Origin: Desertivirga brevis | GTDB lineage: Bacteria > Bacteroidota > Bacteroidia > Sphingobacteriales > Sphingobacteriaceae | Assembly: GCF_017355835.1 (NCBI RefSeq) | Contig: NZ_JAFEWF010000009.1 | Span: 332,478 to 396,477 of the forward strand | Length of the DNA: 64,000 nucleotides | Direction: 5' to 3' | Shown here: positions 16,524-25,518 of the stretch, piece after piece | How the letters are laid out: each line of letters starts with the position of its first letter | Numbering within the stretch: the first letter of the stretch is position 1 | Made by a program: the position numbers and the translations under genes | Notes under the pieces: model-generated | The model's input: the letters and a program-made list of their open reading frames with translations, nothing else | What the model was told of the DNA's origin: nothing | The model's database searches: none

Positions 16524-17363
16524 ATGAAATATTTCGCTATTTTTATCAATGTGATGATTTTCAATCTCACCTATGCTCAAATGTTTACCCGCCTGTCCGA
16601 TGTTCCCCTTATCTCTGTAAGCCCTGGCGGTACCCTGCACCTGGTCTCTCCTGAATCAATAACCTATGTCGATATTTCCAGCTCCAGTTTTGCTGGTGAC
16701 CTTCCTCTTAAAAATCTTCTGAGGCTCAAAGCCCGGCCCGATTCAGGAAAAGTAATGTCGCTTATTAAGGATTGTCTGATAACAGTAGCAGGCGAAAGTT
16801 ATATAGCGCACTACAAGGTGAGTTGCAACAGGGCGATGCCTCCTGATACAGCTATTGTCCGGGTCAGTATTTTGCCTGAACAGATGAGTCCTTTGCTACA
16901 TAAAGATCACCACTTGTCGTCGGGGGACTTGAGAAAATCTGCTTTAAGTATTCTTCGCTCCGGCAGTAAAGGAGCCATGAGGCGACATTCAGGTAGGGGC
17001 ATTCAGGGACGTGTAAATGGTGTTTATGTGCAGGAGGACTATATTTTCCTTGACCTTGGCTTTGCAAATCGCAGTAATCTTTCCTATTCGATAGACGACA
17101 TACGGTTCTCTATTGAAGACAAAAGAATTCATAAAACCGCCAATGTGCAGGCTGTAAGCATCTCGCCTGTCTTCTCCCTGTTTTCCAGGGATGCCTTCAA
17201 ACACAATTACCGTAACATCTTTGTCTTCCGGAAGCTCACCTATCCGGGTAATAAAGTGCTTAAAATTACATTAAATGAAAAGCAGATATCGGGAAGAACG
17301 GTTACTGTACAGTTACCCTATTCCGATATCCTTTCCGCTGACCTTATTCCTTATGATCAATAA
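16524..17363 (+). CDS. traN: TraN (DUF4138), VirB9-like protein
   Basis: 279 residues with a signal peptide (cut near TYAQ, residue 19). The sequence from ISVSPGGTLHLVSPESITYVD onwards and the later DYIFLDLGFANRSNLSYSID correspond to the TraN/DUF4138 family, the outer-membrane complex partner of TraM. Its stop overlaps the next small gene. No damage is seen. Confidence 0.9.
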   Translation: MKYFAIFINVMIFNLTYAQMFTRLSDVPLISVSPGGTLHLVSPESITYVDISSSSFAGDLPLKNLLRLKARPDSGKVMSLIKDCLITVAGESYIAHYKVSCNRAMPPDTAIVRVSILPEQMSPLLHKDHHLSSGDLRKSALSILRSGSKGAMRRHSGRGIQGRVNGVYVQEDYIFLDLGFANRSNLSYSIDDIRFSIEDKRIHKTANVQAVSISPVFSLFSRDAFKHNYRNIFVFRKLTYPGNKVLKITLNEKQISGRTVTVQLPYSDILSADLIPYDQ

Positions 17364-17661
17364 AAATGATGAATCTATGAACAGTCCTGCCCGAATAAGC
17401 ATCAGATCTGCTTCTGTTCCCGGGAGTACAAACGATGCAGACCCAGAGATCGTTGCTTTTTTTCGTGGCATCCTTAAATCCTCTTTCCCTGAGGAATACG
17501 AGCGGCTGGATCTCGAAGGGAAGCTGGAAGAGGAGCTCGTTCGTATTTTCAGTGCATGTCAGTCTATAGTTGCTGACTATAATATGGAAATGGATTTGAA
17601 CAATCCTTATTTTCTTTATCGGGTAATAGAGGAGATCTATTGCCATTTCCTGAAACCTTAG
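17353..17661 (+). CDS. Small acidic protein of unknown function
   Basis: Two Met starts are possible: 17353 (102 aa, overlapping the traN stop) and 17377 (94 aa, MNSPARISIRS). The body is acidic and helical, with KSSFPEEYERLDLEGKLEEE and a C-terminus ending YCHFLKP. It has no signal peptide or membrane segment. The family is not recognised. Its place between traN and the coupling protein suggests a conjugation-related cytoplasmic role. Confidence 0.65.
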   Translation: MINKNDESMNSPARISIRSASVPGSTNDADPEIVAFFRGILKSSFPEEYERLDLEGKLEEELVRIFSACQSIVADYNMEMDLNNPYFLYRVIEEIYCHFLKP

Positions 17662-17723
17662 TTCTCGCCTTTCCCGGGCAGTTCCTCTGTATTCTATTAT
17701 GAGGAATTTAACATGATATACTT

Positions 17724-19739
17724 ATGGAAGAGTCAAAGGAGCAGCAAAGCCTCCATCGTCTGCTGCAATTCTCCGTTTATATTTCTGTGGTTGCCGAAAT
17801 TCTGATTTTTGAGGTTTATAGGTTTCTTCTCCTGGATGGTATACCCGGTAGAATAATTACTCATCTGCTTGTTTCGTTATCCAGGATCCCCATGTATAAA
17901 GATCTCCTTTACAGTAAACTTTTCACTTTGGGGCTTATCATGCTTGTCTCGGTAGGCACTTTAAGCCGGAAGAAAAGGGATTTCAATAGCACGCATCTGA
18001 TTGTATTCCCACTGGTAGTAGGGTTGTCGATTACATTTTCCGGGATTTACTTTCATAGTTTTCCTCGTTCGCATCACTTCCTTTCTCTCATTCCCGCAAG
18101 GATTCTTTATGTGCTTAGTGCCTTTGCCGGAACTATTCTGGTTCACGTGGCCATGGACAATATCTCGAAGATCATCGCAACGAAGCTTGGCCGCGACAGA
18201 TGGAATATCGAAGAGGAATCTTTTATGCAGCCTCTCAGGGCAAGGAAAACGCCCTATTCTGTAAATATCCCCATGCTGTTTTATTTCCGTGGCCGGGTGC
18301 GAAAGGGTTGGATCAATATTGATAATATTTTTCGCGGTACATTGCTCATCGGGACACCTGGATCCGGCAAGTCTTTTGGTGTTGTAAACTCCTTCATTCG
18401 CCAGCTCATTGCAAAGGAATTTACAGCCTGTATATATGATTTCAAGTTCCCGGATCTTGGAAAAATTGCTTACTACCATTTCCTTAAGGCAAAGCGGGAG
18501 GGAAAATGCAGGGACTATGCTTTTCACGTTATTAACCTCAGTGAAGTCCAGAAGAGCAGAAGAGTTAACCCATGGAAGAGTGAGTATATCAAAACCCTTG
18601 CGGATGCTTCCGAAACTGCCGAGGCTCTGGTAGAAGCATTAAAGAAGGGAGACAAGTCCGGTGGCAGTGATCAGTTCTTTACCCAGTCTGCCGTAAACTT
18701 CCTGGCTTCCTGCATCTACTTCTTCAGCAAGTACGAGCAAGGCCGGTACTCAAGCCTTCCTCATGTTCTGGCTTTTCTGAACTGTTCCTACGAGGAGATC
18801 TTTCATACGCTTTTTTCAGAGCCGGAACTAAGCTCTCTCCTGTCTCCTTTTATGACCGCCTATCGGGCGCGCGCTTTTGAACAGCTCGAAGGGCAAGTGG
18901 GAACTTTGAAGATCTTTATCAGCAGGCTGGCAACGAAGGAAACGTTCTGGGTCTTTTCAGGAGATGATGTCAATCTCAAAATAAGCGGCTCCCAGTCTCC
19001 TTCAGTGATTGTGCTGGCTAACGATCCTGAAACCCAAAGCATAAATTCGGCCTGCTACTCCGTTGTGCTGAACCGCCTTACCCGTCTGATAAATACAAAA
19101 GGCAATCTTCCCAGTGCCCTTATTATTGATGAGGTGCCTACGCTTTTTATGCATCGCATAGAAAACCTTATTGCAACTGCCCGGAGCAATAAGGTGGGTG
19201 TGCTACTCGGGTTACAGGAATTGCCGCAGTTTAAACAGCAATATGGCAAGGAAACAGCTACGACTATTGCCGCTGTTATCGGAAATGTGCTTTCCGGGTC
19301 AGTAAGAAATAAGGAAACACTTGACTGGCTTGAACGCCTGTTTGGTAAAGTAAAACAGACAGGTGAAAGCCTAAGCATCGACCGTTCTAAAACTTCTCTT
19401 TCTCTGAGTGAAAAGCTTGAGCCCCTGATCCCGGCAGGAAAGATTGCTTCGCTGAAAGCGGGAGAAATGGTGGGTATTCTCGCCGCAGAGGCAGAAGAAG
19501 GATACTCGGGCAAGTATGAGACATCAGCCGTCCACTGTAAGGTTAACCTGGATATGGACAGTATTAAAAAGGAGGAGGCTGCTTATCCGCCCATGCCGGA
19601 TTATTACCAATTCGGGGGGAAAACGGAGGAGGTTCTGCGAAAAAACTATCAACGGATTACTACTGAAGTAAAGGAGCTTACGGCCTTGTTTAAACCTCCA
19701 GCTCCCCGGACCGAAAATTCTGCAGCCGATAATAATTAA
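17724..19739 (+). CDS. mobC: Type IV coupling protein, VirD4/TraG-like (MobC of Bacteroidetes elements)
   Basis: 671 residues. The N-terminal region has hydrophobic segments (about 10-30, 70-85, 90-110 and 125-145) and is followed by the ATPase domain: Walker A GTPGSGKS (residues 210-217), a Walker B-like ALIIDEVPTLF (about 463-473) and the later GLQELPQFKQQYG block. It recruits the relaxase-DNA complex to the secretion channel. It is separated by 62 nt from the preceding gene and 17 nt from the M23 peptidase. In CTnDOT-like elements this gene is called mobC, upstream of traA; here it lies after traN. Confidence 0.9.
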   Translation: MEESKEQQSLHRLLQFSVYISVVAEILIFEVYRFLLLDGIPGRIITHLLVSLSRIPMYKDLLYSKLFTLGLIMLVSVGTLSRKKRDFNSTHLIVFPLVVGLSITFSGIYFHSFPRSHHFLSLIPARILYVLSAFAGTILVHVAMDNISKIIATKLGRDRWNIEEESFMQPLRARKTPYSVNIPMLFYFRGRVRKGWINIDNIFRGTLLIGTPGSGKSFGVVNSFIRQLIAKEFTACIYDFKFPDLGKIAYYHFLKAKREGKCRDYAFHVINLSEVQKSRRVNPWKSEYIKTLADASETAEALVEALKKGDKSGGSDQFFTQSAVNFLASCIYFFSKYEQGRYSSLPHVLAFLNCSYEEIFHTLFSEPELSSLLSPFMTAYRARAFEQLEGQVGTLKIFISRLATKETFWVFSGDDVNLKISGSQSPSVIVLANDPETQSINSACYSVVLNRLTRLINTKGNLPSALIIDEVPTLFMHRIENLIATARSNKVGVLLGLQELPQFKQQYGKETATTIAAVIGNVLSGSVRNKETLDWLERLFGKVKQTGESLSIDRSKTSLSLSEKLEPLIPAGKIASLKAGEMVGILAAEAEEGYSGKYETSAVHCKVNLDMDSIKKEEAAYPPMPDYYQFGGKTEEVLRKNYQRITTEVKELTALFKPPAPRTENSAADNN

Positions 19740-19756
19740 AAACCAAAATCTTTTTA

Positions 19757-20227
19757 ATGAAACTGATGCAAGGACTTGTAATGGCAATATCGTGGGCAGT
19801 CTCAGCAACAGCTCAGGAGATGCCTCTTGCTCTTCCCTTAGAATCGCTCAGGGTCACCTCACCATTTGGATACAGAACCCACCCTCTTTTAAAAGGTTCG
19901 CAATTTCATAAGGGGATAGATCTGGCTGCCAGGCAAGAACCGGTACGGGCGGTAATGGTAGGTGTGGTATTTGAAACGGGCATCCATCCAACTCTGGGAA
20001 ACTATATCGTGATAGATCATGGAGGGATCAGGAGCCAGTATGGTCATCTAAGAAAGATTATTGTTGAGCCGGGAAGAATCGTTACAGCCGGGGAAGTAAT
20101 AGGCATTACCGGGCATTCCGGCAGGGTCACGGGGGAACACCTGCATTTTGCCCTATTTTATAATCATCAGCCTATCGACCCTTTGTTGTTTTTAGGGAAA
20201 CTAATAGGATATATCACTTCTCGTTAA
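19757..20227 (+). CDS. M23-family peptidoglycan endopeptidase
   Basis: 156 residues with a signal peptide (about 1-22, ending ATAQ). The LytM/M23 metal-binding motifs are complete: HKGIDLAA (HxxxD, about residues 53-60) and EHLHFALF (HxH). The product is small and consists of one catalytic domain, like the cell-wall-cutting enzymes of other conjugation systems that open the peptidoglycan for channel assembly. It is 17 nt after the coupling protein and probably in the same operon. Confidence 0.9.
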   Translation: MKLMQGLVMAISWAVSATAQEMPLALPLESLRVTSPFGYRTHPLLKGSQFHKGIDLAARQEPVRAVMVGVVFETGIHPTLGNYIVIDHGGIRSQYGHLRKIIVEPGRIVTAGEVIGITGHSGRVTGEHLHFALFYNHQPIDPLLFLGKLIGYITSR

Positions 20228-20242
20228 TAAAAACTATGATTT

Positions 20243-21007
20243 ATGAAGACAATATTTGAAATGGAACAGCTACCACTTGATCAGTTCAGGGAGCTTGGCC
20301 TGATAGAAGGCGACCGCCTTCTTTTGCCCGAGAACCATATACAAGCAATGCTTGCGGGAAGACGGACTGACTTTATAAGACTCGAAGATCTTTCTTTCGG
20401 AGCCGATCGTATTCCTGAAATCGATGTGAAGTTGTCGCTTTCTTATGTCGGCGGGGAAGCAAGCCTGAATATTCATCCGGTATACAAGGAACCCAAAATG
20501 CATCCCTCGTTAACAGACTGGGCAAAAGATTACCTTATAGAAGGAGAGGGCCGGTCAATGGAGCTTGAAGTTGAAAGTGAAAAGGGGAAAAGACAGAACA
20601 GAATATTTGAATATGACCCCGAGACTAACGAATTCCTTTCCTATGCTCCGTCATACCTGTTTGCTCCTGAGCAGATTAATCAGTCCGTTCTTAACATGGG
20701 CCAGAAAGCCCGGTTTAGGAAAGGTGAATGGGTACTTTTGGATGACGGCACCTCTATCCAGCATCGGGCTTCCGATTCAAAAGGCCTTTTAAGCAGTGGC
20801 AAACAGGTAATGTTTTCTGTAAAGGAAGATAAAAACATGGTTGTTTATCGAATCGGAGACTTAAAACAGCTTTTTGGAGATGAAAAGGAAAGTAATAATA
20901 GGGGTTTAGAGAAAGAGCAAAAAAAATCCTTTGAGGTATCGAAAGAAATAGATAGCGTTAGTATTCATGAGCGGAACAGAGGCTATAACCAGAATGGTTC
21001 GCGCTGA
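20243..21007 (+). CDS. DUF4099/DUF3945-like accessory protein
   Basis: 254 residues, cytoplasmic. The N-terminal part MEQLPLDQFRELGLIEGDRL resembles the DUF4099 start (ordering of a Leu-rich helix and LL-P-x-x-I-x-A-M-L-x-G-R-RTDFI). A beta-rich region follows, with SLSYVGGEASLNIHPVYKEP, typical of DUF3945-type proteins in Bacteroidetes mobile elements. The C-terminal 40 residues are charged and low-complexity. The stop overlaps the next ATG (TGATG). The function is unknown; the two domain names are assigned by resemblance only. Confidence 0.65.
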   Translation: MKTIFEMEQLPLDQFRELGLIEGDRLLLPENHIQAMLAGRRTDFIRLEDLSFGADRIPEIDVKLSLSYVGGEASLNIHPVYKEPKMHPSLTDWAKDYLIEGEGRSMELEVESEKGKRQNRIFEYDPETNEFLSYAPSYLFAPEQINQSVLNMGQKARFRKGEWVLLDDGTSIQHRASDSKGLLSSGKQVMFSVKEDKNMVVYRIGDLKQLFGDEKESNNRGLEKEQKKSFEVSKEIDSVSIHERNRGYNQNGSR

Positions 21008-21636
21008 TGCACCCCTTCGATTCTCTCGGTCTGGCAGCTAAGGTCGTGACTTTTTTTGAGCCATTTTTTCATTACGCTGAAGACCTCTCCATTCTTTTTG
21101 CATACTACAGCCAGTCTGACATTGCCTTTGAAACCTTTATATCCGGAAAGGTCCGTTCTGTTGCCACCAGAGGTATCTGGCAGGCTTGCCCAACTCATCC
21201 CCGCTGCGTTAGAGATCTGTATCTCTTTCCCTCTGCTATGGAAGCTCTTGCCTTCTTTCATTATAAAACTTCACTGCTTTCCGAGGGCTCTGAAATTGCA
21301 GCAGTTTCAACGGGAATCCTGCCTCATAAGGAACAGGTACTGCTTTTGAAAGAAAGGTATAAGGAAGCAAAATTACATTTAGTCTGTCCTTCTGACCTCG
21401 CCGGTCGTATTGCCGATTGTAAAATAGCTCTCTGGGCAAAGGGACTTAATGCTTTTTTTCATTGTGATAGGGACAGTCTATTAATTGAGTTTGGAGGAAG
21501 AAACCTTTTGCTGCCAGGAAGCATGCTTTCACTGTCTAGTTTTCAGAAGCAGGCGGGACTGAAGTTTTCGCTTAGAACTCATAAACCCAGGAATCGCTAC
21601 AATACCTACTATGAGCTGCTTCTTGATTCAATTTGA
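21007..21636 (+). CDS. Unknown protein, possibly with a degenerate Toprim-like domain
   Basis: 209 residues, no signal peptide. The start overlaps the upstream stop, so translation is probably coupled. The middle (YKEAKLHLVCPSDLAGRIAD, about residues 118-137) recalls the D-x-D-x-AGR segment of Toprim domains in the multi-domain DUF3991/Toprim proteins of these elements, with the first acidic residue missing. Otherwise it is not recognised. Conservation within ICEs could be tested by homologue search. Confidence 0.6.
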   Translation: MHPFDSLGLAAKVVTFFEPFFHYAEDLSILFAYYSQSDIAFETFISGKVRSVATRGIWQACPTHPRCVRDLYLFPSAMEALAFFHYKTSLLSEGSEIAAVSTGILPHKEQVLLLKERYKEAKLHLVCPSDLAGRIADCKIALWAKGLNAFFHCDRDSLLIEFGGRNLLLPGSMLSLSSFQKQAGLKFSLRTHKPRNRYNTYYELLLDSI

Positions 21637-21659
21637 TTTTACACTTTAAATTTCTAGTT

Positions 21660-22490
21660 ATGAATGAAAACAATCTTGATTATCTGAAAAACAGTCTTAA
21701 GTATCTTGGCTTTGGCGATAAGCTTAACAAGGTACTTGAATCCGCCATCTCTCAGGAGTTGCCCAAGTTTACCATCAGTCTCAATAATGAGGTAAACAAC
21801 CAGTCAAAAGAAAAACAGGGCCAGAAGGATTTTATGCGTTACGACATAAACTTCAGCAAAAGTAATGAAAGCGATATGTACTTCCTCAACGGCTATCACG
21901 CGAAGCTTGAAAAGCCGGATGCGCCCTCCCGGGAACATACCTTCAATCTCAGCCAGAACAACTGGATTACGGCCAAAGAAGCTTATAATCTTCTCTCAGG
22001 AAGGTCCATAAATAAGGATATACCTCGCAGGGAGGAAGGCGCAGAAAAGGTGAATGTCTGGATGAAGCTTGACCTGGAGGTGAAAGATGCACGCAATAAT
22101 TTCCCCGCCAGATATTTCTATCCCAACTATGGATTCGATGCAGAGCAAACCCTAGCCAAATACCCACTGAAACAGCCTGACGAGAAGCAGAAGGAAGAAA
22201 TGCTGAATGCCTTCAGGAAAGGAGATTTAGTTCAGGTCGAAGTGAAGCTGAACGGAAAGCTTCAGCCCGCGTATGTTGCAGCCAATCCAGAAATGAAAGC
22301 AATGGACTTCTTTGACCAGAAGCTGCAACCGATTCACAGTTCTAAGTTATTGCCAGAGCAGGGGAAGGAGGCTAAGGAAAGTAAAGTGTTGGTTGTAGAT
22401 GAGAAAGCCTCCGCTGGCATAAATAAAGAGGATAAGCCCTGGGAACAGGCTCCCGAAGAACAAAAGAACTCGAAGTCAGTCGGCCGTTAA
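21660..22490 (+). CDS. ICE accessory protein, intact copy of the relic at 39655-40074
   Basis: The start is ATG 21660 (MNENNLDYLKNSLKYLGFGD), 24 nt after the preceding stop; the upstream in-frame Met at 21633 overlaps that gene. 276 residues, hydrophilic. The segment DMYFLNGYHAKLEKPDA and the following KEAYNLLSGRSINKDI are familiar from DUF3945-type or hypothetical proteins of Bacteroidetes mobile elements. A broken copy of its second half occurs 17.5 kb away. The function is unknown; the position suggests post-transfer or anti-defence help, but that is speculation. Confidence 0.75.
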   Translation: MNENNLDYLKNSLKYLGFGDKLNKVLESAISQELPKFTISLNNEVNNQSKEKQGQKDFMRYDINFSKSNESDMYFLNGYHAKLEKPDAPSREHTFNLSQNNWITAKEAYNLLSGRSINKDIPRREEGAEKVNVWMKLDLEVKDARNNFPARYFYPNYGFDAEQTLAKYPLKQPDEKQKEEMLNAFRKGDLVQVEVKLNGKLQPAYVAANPEMKAMDFFDQKLQPIHSSKLLPEQGKEAKESKVLVVDEKASAGINKEDKPWEQAPEEQKNSKSVGR

Positions 22491-22496
22491 GCAATT

Positions 22497-22652
22497 ATGA
22501 TTGGTGCTGCTCATCAACAGGAGCAGCACTTATTGCCCCCAAATACTTTCTCCATTACCTTACCTGTTGTTCCTAAGATTTTGACTGCAGAGTGGGGGGA
22601 TAAGCAGGTAGACAAGGAGGGTAGTCCAGTGAAAGCTTATTGCCAGGTATAA
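22497..22652 (+). CDS. Small ORF (51 aa) directly behind the ICE accessory gene
   Basis: An open frame starts 6 nt after the preceding stop: MIGAAHQQEQHLLPPN, then TFSITLPVVPKILTAEWGDK, ending KAYCQV-TAA. The spacing and amino-acid composition look coding. The first third also forms a 9-bp hairpin (GTGCTGCTC 22504-22512 with GAGCAGCAC 22521-22529), which alternatively could be the operon's terminator with a weak TTATT tail. The family is unrecognised. Confidence 0.4.
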   Translation: MIGAAHQQEQHLLPPNTFSITLPVVPKILTAEWGDKQVDKEGSPVKAYCQV

Positions 22653-22801
22653 ATAAACAGAAAACAATTACAATAATTCAAAGTTTCTTCTGCCGTTTAG
22701 CTGATCCTGCACTAATATGTGGAACTTCCCCAAAAGACTTCACATTCTTATAGCTGTGAAATTAAAATTCATTATTATTGACCTGATGTCAGCATCAGCA
22801 C

Positions 22802-23335
22802 ATGAGCAGGGTTTTAAAAACAGAAATACCATTAGTTTCAGTATTGAATAATTGCTTTCCGAGAATTGATTACCAGGATTGTTATTGCATGCAGGTGGAC
22901 CGTGGTGATCTGCAATTAAATGATGTCGTCCGGTGCTTTTTCACCACCGCTCCAGGTTGGGTAGTAAATATGATGAAACTTAGGGATAAACTCGGAAAGA
23001 TTGCAGGCCTTAAAGTCAATAAGGATACGCGGCATGTCTCCTCAAACCCCAATACATCCGCTTTTTTACCGGGAGAGAAGTTTGGCTTGTTCCAGATAAT
23101 AGAGAGGAATGAATTAGAGGTGATTATGGGATCAGATGATAAGCATCTTAACTTTAGAGTTTCCCTGTTCCTTGATAAGCTATCCGGTAATCAAAAAAGG
23201 ATTTTTATTTCAACAGCGGTCTTAATGCACAATGGATTTGGTCGAAGCTATATGAAACTCGTTGCCCCATTTCACCGGATAGTGGTTCATGGAATGATGA
23301 ATAAGATATACAGCAGGCTCAAGCAGGCTTCCTGA
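22802..23335 (+). CDS. DUF2867 domain-containing protein
   Basis: 177 residues, no signal peptide. The order of motifs matches DUF2867: GWVVNMMKLRDKLGKIAGLK, then FLPGEKFGLFQIIERNELEVIMGSDDKHLNFRVS, and a C-terminal HRIVVHGMMNKI. The gene is monocistronic, about 150 nt after the small ORF that ends the ICE module and 413 nt before the GH39 gene. The biological role of DUF2867 is not established. It may be cargo of the ICE or the first chromosomal gene after it. Confidence 0.85.
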   Translation: MSRVLKTEIPLVSVLNNCFPRIDYQDCYCMQVDRGDLQLNDVVRCFFTTAPGWVVNMMKLRDKLGKIAGLKVNKDTRHVSSNPNTSAFLPGEKFGLFQIIERNELEVIMGSDDKHLNFRVSLFLDKLSGNQKRIFISTAVLMHNGFGRSYMKLVAPFHRIVVHGMMNKIYSRLKQAS

Positions 23336-23748
23336 AAAAACGAAAAATTTGTTGCCCTACAAGCAGCTCTGCAGTTATTACAGTTGGAGGGCTGGTAAAA
23401 TACTCCATCTCCATAATCGTTTTTTGTGTTTGGTGCGAAACTCAATGCTCCGGCTTATTCCTGCTTCATTTTCAGCGCGGTCAAATAACATGATTTATAG
23501 TCTGTCTAAGGAGTTGCTCTGAATAAACAGGTAGTTGACGTTGACCCAGACCAAATGTTATCCTGAAAAACTACTAATAGGCATCTGCAATTAAATAAAT
23601 CAAATAAAGGGGCGTAAGCTTCGTCCACGCGGAAAAAAAATATTAAAAGTTTGGATTGTTGAATGAGATGTCTACTTTTATTCAACAATGTTGAATAGTC
23701 TTTAACGCTGCTCACTAACTAAGTTATTTACTAACCATCAACTCATTT
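23336..23748. other. Intergenic region upstream of the GH39 gene
   Basis: 413 nt without a supportable ORF. The right end of the ICE could lie here or in the 150 nt before the DUF2867 gene, but no att core or integrase remnant is visible. A short palindromic-looking TTGAATGAGA...TTCAACAATGTTGAATAG stretch (about 23655-23700) precedes the GH39 gene and could be regulatory. Confidence 0.3.
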
Positions 23749-25440
23749 ATGATTAAAAGAATTGCGAAGCTTTTAGTATACGTAGCCATATTATTGCAGG
23801 CGAATAAAGTATACTCCCAGGCAATGGGTGCCGCCTGTATTAATGTAGACTTAAAAGAGAAAGTTGGTACTATGGACCCAGTCTGGGCATGGTTCGGTTA
23901 TGATGAGCCGAACTACACTTATATGAAAGATGGGAAGAAACTCCTTTCGGAAATAGCAGAATTAAGTCCTGTTCCTGTTTATGTAAGAACCCATAGCCTT
24001 CTGGTAACAGGCGATGCTAAGGCTGCTCTAAAATGGGGATCTACAAATGCTTATACAGAAGATGCAAGGGGCAATCCTATCTACAACTGGGCAATCATCG
24101 ACAGTATTTTTGACACTTATATCAAAAGAGGAATGAAACCTCTTGCTCAGATCGGCTTTATGCCAGAAGCTTTGTCAACCAACCCAACTCCGTACAGGCA
24201 CTATTGGAAGCCAGGCGATCCGTATTCTGATATTATAACCGGGTGGGCCTATCCACCTAAAGACTACAATAAATGGCGCGAGCTGGTATATCAGTGGGTA
24301 AAACATTCCATTGAAAGATATGGCCAAAAAGAAGTAGAGAGCTGGTATTGGGAAGTTTGGAATGAACCTAATGGTTTCTATTGGAAAGCCAGTATGGAAG
24401 AGTTCTTTAAACTTTATGATTATGCAGCCGATGGTGTAAAAAGAGCGCTTCCTACAGCAAAGATCGGGGGAATAAATATCGCAGCCACAGGAGAAAAAAG
24501 CGGGATTGAATGGACAACTAAATTTGTAGAGCATTGCATAAATGGTACAAATTACGCAACCGGTAAAAAGGGTTCTCCAATGGATGCACTGCTGTTCCAT
24601 GCTAAAGGAAGTCCCCGCTTAACAAATGGTATAGTAAGGATGAATATGTCTCCTCAGATGAGGGATATAGAAGCTGGTTTCAAGATTGCTGCTGCCTACC
24701 CCCAAACCAAAAACCTTCCTTTAATTATCGGAGAGTCAGATCCTGAAGGTTGTGCGGCATGTGGTATGGCTACAAATCCTGAAAATGCTTATCGAAACGG
24801 TACTTTATATTCAAGTTACACTGCAGCAACTTTCGCCAGGAAATATATGCTTGCCGACCAGTACGATGTCAATTTTTTAGGGGCTGTCTCCTGGTCATTT
24901 GAATTTGAAGATCAACCCTGGTTTTATGGCTTCCGTGATCTGGCAACAAATGGAGTAGATAAGCCGGTGCTTAACGTTTTCAGAATGTTCGGCAAAATGA
25001 GTGGAGACAGGGTGAAAGTGACTGGCAACAGAATGTATCCACTAAAAACTGTTGTAGATTCAAGCATTCGCGGAGCTAAAACAGAAATAGGAGGATTAGC
25101 AGCTAAAGCATCCAAATCCGCAGCCGTAATGGTGTGGAATTACCACGATGAAGACAGGCAAGGCCCTGCCGAAGCCGTTAATGTTTCCATTTCCGGAGTT
25201 CCGGCTAAATCAGCAAAGCTTAACATTTACCTTATTGATGACGAAAACAGCAACTCCTACGAAGTGTGGAAGAAGATGGGTTCTCCGCAAAGTCCTTCAG
25301 CTGCACAAATTTCTGAGTTAGAAAAAGCGGGAAAATTAAAGTGTGTACAAACAAAGAACATAGCTATCAAATCAAACAAGGCTCAAGTGCAACTGAATTT
25401 AAAACGCCAGGCAGTGGCCCTGGTAGCTCTCGCCTGGTAA
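23749..25440 (+). CDS. Secreted GH39-family glycoside hydrolase (xylosidase type)
   Basis: 563 residues with a signal peptide (cut near VYSQ, about 24) and a (beta/alpha)8 domain. The clan GH-A signatures are present: WEVWNEPNGFYW with the acid/base Glu206 and IIGESDPEG with the nucleophile Glu329. The N-terminal YDEPNYTYMKDG motif and the C-terminal beta-sandwich (from about 420) are typical of GH39 beta-xylosidases, though the family also includes alpha-iduronidase-like and other specificities. A role in xylan or glycan breakdown in the periplasm is likely. An XRE-cupin regulator follows 78 nt downstream on the same strand. Confidence 0.85.
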   Translation: MIKRIAKLLVYVAILLQANKVYSQAMGAACINVDLKEKVGTMDPVWAWFGYDEPNYTYMKDGKKLLSEIAELSPVPVYVRTHSLLVTGDAKAALKWGSTNAYTEDARGNPIYNWAIIDSIFDTYIKRGMKPLAQIGFMPEALSTNPTPYRHYWKPGDPYSDIITGWAYPPKDYNKWRELVYQWVKHSIERYGQKEVESWYWEVWNEPNGFYWKASMEEFFKLYDYAADGVKRALPTAKIGGINIAATGEKSGIEWTTKFVEHCINGTNYATGKKGSPMDALLFHAKGSPRLTNGIVRMNMSPQMRDIEAGFKIAAAYPQTKNLPLIIGESDPEGCAACGMATNPENAYRNGTLYSSYTAATFARKYMLADQYDVNFLGAVSWSFEFEDQPWFYGFRDLATNGVDKPVLNVFRMFGKMSGDRVKVTGNRMYPLKTVVDSSIRGAKTEIGGLAAKASKSAAVMVWNYHDEDRQGPAEAVNVSISGVPAKSAKLNIYLIDDENSNSYEVWKKMGSPQSPSAAQISELEKAGKLKCVQTKNIAIKSNKAQVQLNLKRQAVALVALAW

Positions 25441-25518
25441 TGATTCAATAGTTAAGAAGCTTGTTCAACGGCCTCGAATTCTATAGCTTTGAGAAAAATA
25501 AACCATGTAATTACAAAA

